NCBI GenBank assembly: GCA_021414085.1
Contig: JAIOPC010000003.1
Coordinates: 1 to 39,916, forward strand
Direction: 5' to 3'
Source of the DNA: Actinomycetes bacterium
Lineage (GTDB): Bacteria > Actinomycetota > Acidimicrobiia > Acidimicrobiales > Ilumatobacteraceae
Length of the DNA: 39,916 bases
Shown in pieces: positions 35,201 to 39,916 of the stretch (the stretch's first letter is position 1; each line of letters begins with the position of its first letter). Below the pieces are notes generated by a model. That model ran no database searches. It saw only the letters and a list, made by a program, of their open reading frames with translations, and had not been told where the DNA came from. The translations under genes were made by a program, and so were the position numbers.

Positions 35201-38200
35201 CTCCTCGCCGATCTCGTCCGCACCGGCTACGTGCCCGACCGCGTGCTGAACTTGGCGCTGTTGGCCGTGCGACCGGACTTCCGGCCTGGGCACAGCTTCT
35301 TTCATCGCAATCAGGAGCTCGGCTTCTACAACCTTGTGTTCTTCATGCAGGCATGGGCGGCCGAGGGCCTGCGCCGACCGCTACACCTCGTCGTCGCCAC
35401 TGCTCACGCGCAGAAAGCGGCCGCCGGCGACACCGTGACGTGGCCAGAGCAAGCAACTGTGCTCGGACCGTTGTTGGTGCTGCCTCACGAGTTGCCCGAC
35501 CTGACCTGCGTCGCCGTCGACCTTTCGCTACCAACACCCAAGCGGCGATCGAAGCCCGATTATGCGAGCGTTGTCGACGCGCTTGTCGTTGAGGCTGAGG
35601 CCCCGCAGGCGGGGGTCGCTGCCACTGAGGTTGCCGCCTGGCGCAACGGGGCTCGTTTGGTGCGCACCTATCAGCGCGCAACAGTCGGCACCGCACGACC
35701 GTTCCCGCTTCGACGCGGCGGTGTTGTGTTGATTACGGGTGGCCTCGGCGGCATCGGGCTGACCATCGCGCGTCAGCTGCACGAGGCGCACAACGCGCGG
35801 CTTGTGCTCGCGACGCGCACAACGCTGCCTCCCGAGGAACAGTGGCCCGAGCTCACACGCACCCTCGCCGCCGACCACCCGCTGCTGGCTCGGATCACCG
35901 GACTGCAAGCGCTGCGCGCAGCTGGCGCCGACGTCACCGTGGTGCAGGCCGACGTGACGAACATCGCACAGATGAGCGACGCCATCGCCAAGATCCGCGC
36001 AACACGCGGCGGGCTACACGGAGTGGTGCATGCGGCAGGCGTCGTCGACGACCGACCACTACTTGAGAAAGAGCACGTCGACATCGAGCGCGTGCTTGCG
36101 GCCAAGGTCTACGGCACGCTCGTTCTTGATGAGCTGACAGGCAACGAACCGTTGGATCACTTTGTTGTCTTCTCGTCCACGAGTGCGATAACTGGTCCAG
36201 CTGGCCAGCTCGACTATGTCGCCGCCAACGCATTTCTCGATGCCTTCGCACAAGCGCGGCCGGGCCGCGTTACCTCAATCGCGTGGGGTGCGTGGTCTGA
36301 GGTCGGCATGGCAGTCGAATCAATCCACCGCCTTCTCGACGACGGTCATCAGCGGGCGCAGCCCTGCGTCGGCCCACTGTTCTGTACTTGCGTCACCGAC
36401 GCGGCAGGCGAAGTGACGCTGAGTGCATCGTGGTCGAGCGACGCGTGGTTTCTGAACGAGCATCGCGCCGCGGGTGGCGCCGCGATGTTCCCCGGAGCCG
36501 GCTATGTCGAGCTTGCCCGCCAGGCGCTGCGTGAGGCAGGAGTTCATCGGCCGTTCGAGCTACGCGAGCTCGTCATGATCGCCCCCCTTGCGGCCGCCAC
36601 CACTGGCCCGACACGAGTAGAGGCGACACTCAGCCCTACCGACTACGGCTACTCGTTGCAAGTGCGCCGAATGGTCGCTGCAGATGTGAACGTGGTCGAC
36701 GAGCCGAAGTGGGCAACGACCGCTCAAGCGCAAGTCGTGCTGCGCTCCCCTGCCATCGGCCCTGCCGTCGACGTGAGCCTTGCGCTTTCACAGACACCGA
36801 ACCGCGGTGCAATTCGCATACGCCAGCAGGATCATCTACGCCTTGGGCCACGATGGAACGTCGCGCAATCGATGCAGAGTGGTCCGCAACAATCCGTCGC
36901 GGTCCTGGAGATTCCAGCCGAGTACGTCAGCGATCTGGATGGGTTTCCATTGCATCCAGCGTTGGTGGACATCGGACTGTGCTTCGCGATCGAGCAGGTG
37001 CCCGGATACACGGGCGATGCACTCTGGGTGCCGATCAGCGCGCAATCAATCGTCGTGCACGACCCCGATGGCCCCGCCGACCAGCTGCGCCGCGCGACAG
37101 TGCTGGCGACGATCAGGCCGGGCAGCAGCGAGGCAGCCGGGTTCGCGACCTTCGACGTCGTGTTCGTCGATGCCGCTGGACGCGTCGCACTCACCGTCAC
37201 CGGCTTCACGATGAAGCGTTTGGCGGGTCGCCTCAACCTCAGTCCGCTCCCCAACGAAACGGTGGCCGAATCGAGCGCGGCGCATCGGCGGCCGGCAACC
37301 GCGGCCGAAGACGCTTTGCGCCACAACGTGTCACAGGGCATCCGCGCCGACGAAGGTGCGGCAGCATTCGAGCTCGCGTTGACGCGATACTCGGGCTCCC
37401 AACTCGTCATCAGCGCACTTGATCCGCTGGCGTTGGCGGCGCAGACGGATCGCATCAGCAGCAGCGCGTTGCATAGCGGCGTCGATTCGGGCGTGACGTT
37501 CGCCCGACCGCGACTGAACAGCGCTTACGTCGCGCCGCGCGACGCTCTCGAACGAACGTTGACCGAGCTGTGGCAAGAGCTCCTCGGAATCGATGAGGTG
37601 GGGTTACACGACAGCTTCTTCGACCTTGGCGGCCACAGCCTGATTGCGGTGCGCTTGTTCGCGCGCATCCGCAAGCTGTTCACCGTCGATCTCCCGATCT
37701 CCGCCCTGTTCACTGCCGACACGGTCGAGGCTGGCGCCGCGCTCATTCGATCGATGCTGCCCACAACAGATTCTGCGGGCGCGAAGCCGACGACGCTCCC
37801 GAGTCAGTACACATACCTCGTGCCAATGCACTCGCGCGCCGAGCGCGGCACCACGCCCTTCTTCTTGGTCGCGGGGATGTTCGGAAACGTGCTCAACCTG
37901 CGTCACCTCAGCAACCAGATCGGCACCGACCGGCCGTTCTATGGCCTGCAGGCGCGTGGACTGTTTGGCGGCGACAAACCGCACGAGACCTTCGAGGAGA
38001 TGGCAGCCGCCTATCTGCAGGAAGTGCGCGATGTTCAGCCGCACGGCCCGTACCTGTTGGGTGGTTTCTCTGGCGGCGGAATCACCGCGTTGGAAATGGC
38101 TCGCCAGCTGCGTGCCGCCGGCGAACACGTCTCGTTACTGGCGATGCTCGACACGCCCGCACCGTCGATGCGCCAACCGCTCACCGCCGCCGACAAGATC

Positions 38201-38626
38201 GCGATTCTGTTACAGAACATTGCGCGCCACAAGTTCGGCTACGTCGGGCGTTGGTGGCGCAGCCGCCAGGATTGGAGGCGCGAGGTCGCCGAGCGTCAGC
38301 AAGTCCCCGCGCCTGAGCTCGGCATGCAACACAGCGTGGACATCGAGGCAGCCTTCCTGCGCGCTCTCGCCAGCTACGACGTCGGGCGCTACGACGGCGA
38401 CATCACTCTGTATCGCCCTCCACACCGCATCGAGTATCGCTTGCCCGGCCACCGCGGCATCGACGTGCGCCGCGACTTCGTTCAGGACGACAACGGATGG
38501 CGCCGCCACTGCGCGCACGTCGAAGTAGTCAACGTTCCTGGCGACCACGACTCGATGGTGCTCGAGCCGCACGTGCGCGTGCTGGCCGAGGCGATCCGTC
38601 ACGCGATCGAGGCGGCAGAGCAATGA
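32264..38626 (+). CDS. Type I PKS module: KS-AT-KR-DH-ACP-TE
   Basis: 2120 residues from ATG 32264 (ATGA overlap with the NRPS). The KS has a complete triad: C176 (QTACSTS), H312 (VECHGTGTAMGD), H352 (NIGHLDTAAG). The AT has GHSVGE (S624); its second specificity motif reads IAAHS, which does not clearly say malonyl or methylmalonyl. The KR has LITGGLGGIG (G1159), FSSTSA and DYVAAN (Y1318); VDD near VVHAAGVVDD suggests a B-type ketoreductase. The DH has H1400 (NEHRAAGGAAMFPG) and D1569 (HPALVDIG). The ACP has GGHSL (S1792). The TE has GFSGGG (S1936), D1963 and H2095. KR precedes DH, the reverse of the usual order. There is no ER. It would add one extender to the NRPS-bound chain, reduce and dehydrate it, and release it. 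Confidence 0.92.
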   Translation: MSESIAIVGMSLRVPGAATPNAFWNNLAAGVESIVTLSDEQLAVAGVSREAMQRPGYVRRAATLDRMEWFDAEFFGFSPKDAAIMDPQHRQFLGACWEALEDAAHPPSTFDGSIGVFAGCGMGSYFAFNLLSNRQLVDEVGMFLLRHTGNDKDFLVTRASYLLDLQGPAVNVQTACSTSLVATHLAVQNLLSGECDLALAGGVTIEIPHGRGYQYQSGEILSPDGHCRAFDADAAGTVFGSGVGVVVLRRLSEAVADGDHIYAVVRGTAINNDGARKVGYLAPSIDGQAACIAEALAVADVAATSVQLVECHGTGTAMGDPIEIAALDQAFGRPTDGVPYCQIGSVKTNIGHLDTAAGAASLIKASLALHHQAIPPSLHFQRPSPNSVLEGSAFRVATELTTWPAANAPRRAGVNSLGVGGTNAFAVLEEAPARAASTAAVGAQLLVLSARNRAALDDASERLARHLDEHPDLNLADVAYTLHAGRHQFAERRVVAASSVAEAARLLRSGDPRRVFTHSAGSRRPPVIFLFPGGGTQYPQMGAQLYASQPTFRRHVDDGLRLAQELHGVDLRPLLLADHDENADGAVALHDPSLQLPALLIIEHALAQLLISRGVVPAALAGHSVGECVAACIAGTMTFADCLGLIVLRGKLMDRTRGGMLSVRMSAGELKPILDECGLDLGVINAPDLCVASGTEAGLVALEGRLEQLGVEFSRVRINIAAHSRLLDPVLEEFRAYLKTITLSAPNIAWVSNQTGTWVTPAEATDPEYWVRQLRSTVDFAANIAAVAHEHTDALFVEVGPGTTLCSLARLNPAVGARHGTVHTMRQADEAVDDSTMLLTALGRLWAYGTEYPTAHAYGAGTRHRLSLPTYAFQEQRYFIEARSDDRSDSSEAAGLERAPADQWFWEPVWRAHSVAEPTGDAMTYLVFADVVGIADNVVARLRAAGHRVAVVRAGDSYRMIRADDYLLAAEHGRSGYEQLLADLVRTGYVPDRVLNLALLAVRPDFRPGHSFFHRNQELGFYNLVFFMQAWAAEGLRRPLHLVVATAHAQKAAAGDTVTWPEQATVLGPLLVLPHELPDLTCVAVDLSLPTPKRRSKPDYASVVDALVVEAEAPQAGVAATEVAAWRNGARLVRTYQRATVGTARPFPLRRGGVVLITGGLGGIGLTIARQLHEAHNARLVLATRTTLPPEEQWPELTRTLAADHPLLARITGLQALRAAGADVTVVQADVTNIAQMSDAIAKIRATRGGLHGVVHAAGVVDDRPLLEKEHVDIERVLAAKVYGTLVLDELTGNEPLDHFVVFSSTSAITGPAGQLDYVAANAFLDAFAQARPGRVTSIAWGAWSEVGMAVESIHRLLDDGHQRAQPCVGPLFCTCVTDAAGEVTLSASWSSDAWFLNEHRAAGGAAMFPGAGYVELARQALREAGVHRPFELRELVMIAPLAAATTGPTRVEATLSPTDYGYSLQVRRMVAADVNVVDEPKWATTAQAQVVLRSPAIGPAVDVSLALSQTPNRGAIRIRQQDHLRLGPRWNVAQSMQSGPQQSVAVLEIPAEYVSDLDGFPLHPALVDIGLCFAIEQVPGYTGDALWVPISAQSIVVHDPDGPADQLRRATVLATIRPGSSEAAGFATFDVVFVDAAGRVALTVTGFTMKRLAGRLNLSPLPNETVAESSAAHRRPATAAEDALRHNVSQGIRADEGAAAFELALTRYSGSQLVISALDPLALAAQTDRISSSALHSGVDSGVTFARPRLNSAYVAPRDALERTLTELWQELLGIDEVGLHDSFFDLGGHSLIAVRLFARIRKLFTVDLPISALFTADTVEAGAALIRSMLPTTDSAGAKPTTLPSQYTYLVPMHSRAERGTTPFFLVAGMFGNVLNLRHLSNQIGTDRPFYGLQARGLFGGDKPHETFEEMAAAYLQEVRDVQPHGPYLLGGFSGGGITALEMARQLRAAGEHVSLLAMLDTPAPSMRQPLTAADKIAILLQNIARHKFGYVGRWWRSRQDWRREVAERQQVPAPELGMQHSVDIEAAFLRALASYDVGRYDGDITLYRPPHRIEYRLPGHRGIDVRRDFVQDDNGWRRHCAHVEVVNVPGDHDSMVLEPHVRVLAEAIRHAIEAAEQ

Positions 38627-39177
38627 GGGTCGCCGCGCTTGCAATCGACCCGCTGCACATCGCGGCGTTACACGCAGAAGAATTCGCCCTTGTTGCGACA
38701 GCGCGCGCTGAACGGCTGGCCGAGTTCGCGAGCGGTCGTGCGTTGCTGCACGACATGCTCGACACGGCGGCGCCGATCGTGCGCGCTACCAACGGAGCAC
38801 CAGCGTGGCCGAAGGGAGTGGTTGGCTCGCTGGCCCACGATCGCACGCAAGCGGTAGCGGTCGTCGCGTCGGCAGCGGAGTACCGGGCGATCGGCATCGA
38901 CATCGAGCCCCACGGCGCAGGCGACGACGACGAACTGCGCGAAGCCGTGTTGCGCACCGACGATCCCGACATTGATGCGTTGGCCGCTTTCGTGATGAAG
39001 GAAGCCGCCTACAAAGCGTGGAGCGACCTCGGCGGCGAGATTGTCGGTCCGCTGGAGGTCCGGCTCACGGTCGACGCAAGCAACTTCGCCGCGGAGATGC
39101 CAAATCCCGGAATGACTGTGCACGGAACAATCACCGACACAGGCGGAAACTGGCTAGCAATCGCGACGATCCGCTAG
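38623..39177 (+). CDS. 4'-phosphopantetheinyl transferase (Sfp/EntD-like)
   Basis: 184 residues from ATG 38623, overlapping the PKS stop as ATGA; the frame is open upstream. It transfers the phosphopantetheine arm of CoA to carrier-domain serines. The two family motifs are present: GIDIEP with metal-binding D93 and E95, and FVMKEAAYKAW with K126, E127 and K131. GSLAHDRTQAVAVVAS matches the EntD-like substrate motif. As the last gene of the coupled operon it almost certainly activates S1466 of the NRPS and S1792 of the PKS. Confidence 0.92.
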   Translation: MRVAALAIDPLHIAALHAEEFALVATARAERLAEFASGRALLHDMLDTAAPIVRATNGAPAWPKGVVGSLAHDRTQAVAVVASAAEYRAIGIDIEPHGAGDDDELREAVLRTDDPDIDALAAFVMKEAAYKAWSDLGGEIVGPLEVRLTVDASNFAAEMPNPGMTVHGTITDTGGNWLAIATIR

Positions 39178-39210
39178 CGAGGCGCTTGCGCACCTGGGGT
39201 TGGCACCGGT

Positions 39211-39916
39211 TCATGCGGCGCGGATTGTTGGTGGTCCGATGGTGCGGATTGCTCCGTCGGGTTGGGTGACGGTGAGTGTGCGGTTGGATGCGAGGTGGAG
39301 GTGCCAGCCGCCTTCGTGGACGAGGTGGTGGTGTTTGTTGCAGATTGGGATGAGTTGGTTGATGTCGGTGAGGCCGCCGAGGCTGTACCAGGTGACGTGG
39401 TGGATTTGGCAGTGATCGAAGGGCACTTCGCAGAGTGCGCAGCTGCGGTAGAGGGCGCGTAGGGCGCGGCGTTGGTGGCGGTTAGCGATTCGGGTTTCGC
39501 GGCCGAGCATGATGCGCACACCATCGGCGGCGACGACGACGGGGCTGACTGAGCCGATGCAGGCCCAGCGGCGGATTGTTTCGATGGGGAGTCCGAAGCG
39601 GCCGAGTGCGATGTCGTAGCGCGTGTGCTCGTGCGCGTGACCGGTGAGCAGGGTTTCGGCGTCGATGAGCACGGTGACGTCGGGTGTACCTGAGGCCGAG
39701 CCGGTGTCGTCGCCGAGCAGCATGGCGGCGAGCGCGAGTGCGGCGAGGTGTTGTTGTTTCTCGATCGGATCGGTGGGGCAGGTGTCGGGTGTCGCGTTCG
39801 CGAATTGGCGCTCGACGGCGTTGCGTAGGGTGCCTTCCAGCCGTGCGCCGGTGGCTGGGTCGAAGCGGCCGTTCAGGCACCACATGCCGTCGCTATCGGT
39901 GAACCACTTCAGACGG
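39211..39916 (-). CDS. DUF222/HNH endonuclease, C-terminal part (runs off right edge)
   Basis: 235 codons including the stop are in the window, and the frame is open to the right edge, so the N-terminal half is missing. The visible part starts inside the DUF222 region (TDSDGMWCLNGRFDPATGAR, then DVTVLIDAETLL). It ends with an HNH nuclease domain: CALCEVPFDHCQIHHVTWYS, then INQLIPICNKHHHLVHEGGW, with both Cys-x-x-Cys-like and His clusters. This is the 13E12 repeat family, multicopy in many Actinomycetota genomes and often near genome-variable sites. It is convergent with the phosphopantetheinyl transferase gene, 33 bases apart, and unrelated to the biosynthetic operon. Confidence 0.88.
   Translation of the reverse strand, partial: RLKWFTDSDGMWCLNGRFDPATGARLEGTLRNAVERQFANATPDTCPTDPIEKQQHLAALALAAMLLGDDTGSASGTPDVTVLIDAETLLTGHAHEHTRYDIALGRFGLPIETIRRWACIGSVSPVVVAADGVRIMLGRETRIANRHQRRALRALYRSCALCEVPFDHCQIHHVTWYSLGGLTDINQLIPICNKHHHLVHEGGWHLHLASNRTLTVTQPDGAIRTIGPPTIRAA

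Noticed and set aside
1-39916. tRNA or rRNA genes, CRISPR arrays, insertion sequences, prophage genes
   Set aside because: No clover-leaf-like segment, repeat-spacer pattern, transposase or integrase frame was found; nearly all bases are covered by identifiable coding sequences.

Overview
The window is a gene-dense, high-GC stretch with many GTG and TTG starts. DUF2469, DUF952, a DUF222/13E12-type HNH protein and an AddAB/Adn-like helicase-nuclease pair all point to Actinomycetota. The overall flavour (GT87, DUF6492, threonine-rich secreted linker protein, leaderless-looking promoters) fits an Acidimicrobiia/Ilumatobacter-like genome, but that placement is inference. I see no rRNA, tRNA, CRISPR array or insertion sequence, and no gene-free stretch longer than about 160 bases.

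Layout. (1) 161-6468: a two-gene recombination-repair operon, with an inactive-helicase nuclease subunit (AddB-like) and a UvrD-type helicase-nuclease (AddA-like), followed tail-to-tail by a secreted, membrane-anchored protein of unknown function (6439-7212). (2) 7400-25223: a cell-surface polysaccharide region. It holds GT4, GT2, GT87, GT-C, DUF6492 and WecG/TagA-type glycosyltransferases, a left-handed beta-helix acyltransferase, a Wzx-type flippase, a Wzy/WaaL-type polymerase or ligase, an OafA-type O-acyltransferase and a Wzz/tyrosine-kinase-like chain-length protein. A housekeeping block (trmD, rplS, DUF2469, yraN-like; 9799-11642) sits inside this region. (3) 25324-39177: a four-gene, translationally coupled operon, divergent from the polysaccharide operon. 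It encodes a secreted GH74-like beta-propeller protein, a 1529-residue NRPS (formyltransferase, C-domain remnant, adenylation domain interrupted by a luciferase-like monooxygenase, carrier domain), a 2120-residue one-module PKS (KS-AT-KR-DH-ACP-TE) and a dedicated phosphopantetheinyl transferase. (4) 39211-39916: the C-terminal part of a DUF222/HNH endonuclease running off the right edge.

How they work together. The polysaccharide genes look like a Wzx/Wzy-dependent exopolysaccharide or capsule pathway, although no initiating sugar-phosphate transferase and no outer export protein is in view. The NRPS-PKS operon is the most interesting element. Ten specificity residues read from the interrupted A domain are DILQLGMVWK, two conservative changes from the textbook glycine code. 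The expected chain is therefore N-formylglycine, possibly oxidised by the embedded flavin monooxygenase, extended by one ketide that is reduced and dehydrated, then released by the thioesterase. This would be a small formamido-enoyl or, with a cyclodehydratase from elsewhere, an oxazole-type product. Coupling such a synthase to a secreted GH74-like protein next to an exopolysaccharide locus is unusual.

Regulation. Six operon-leading genes carry a TANNNT hexamer 7-9 bases before the start codon, suggesting leaderless transcription. The 100-base divergent gap between the chain-length gene and the GH74-like gene contains a perfect 12-base palindrome and a second short inverted repeat that could be operators.
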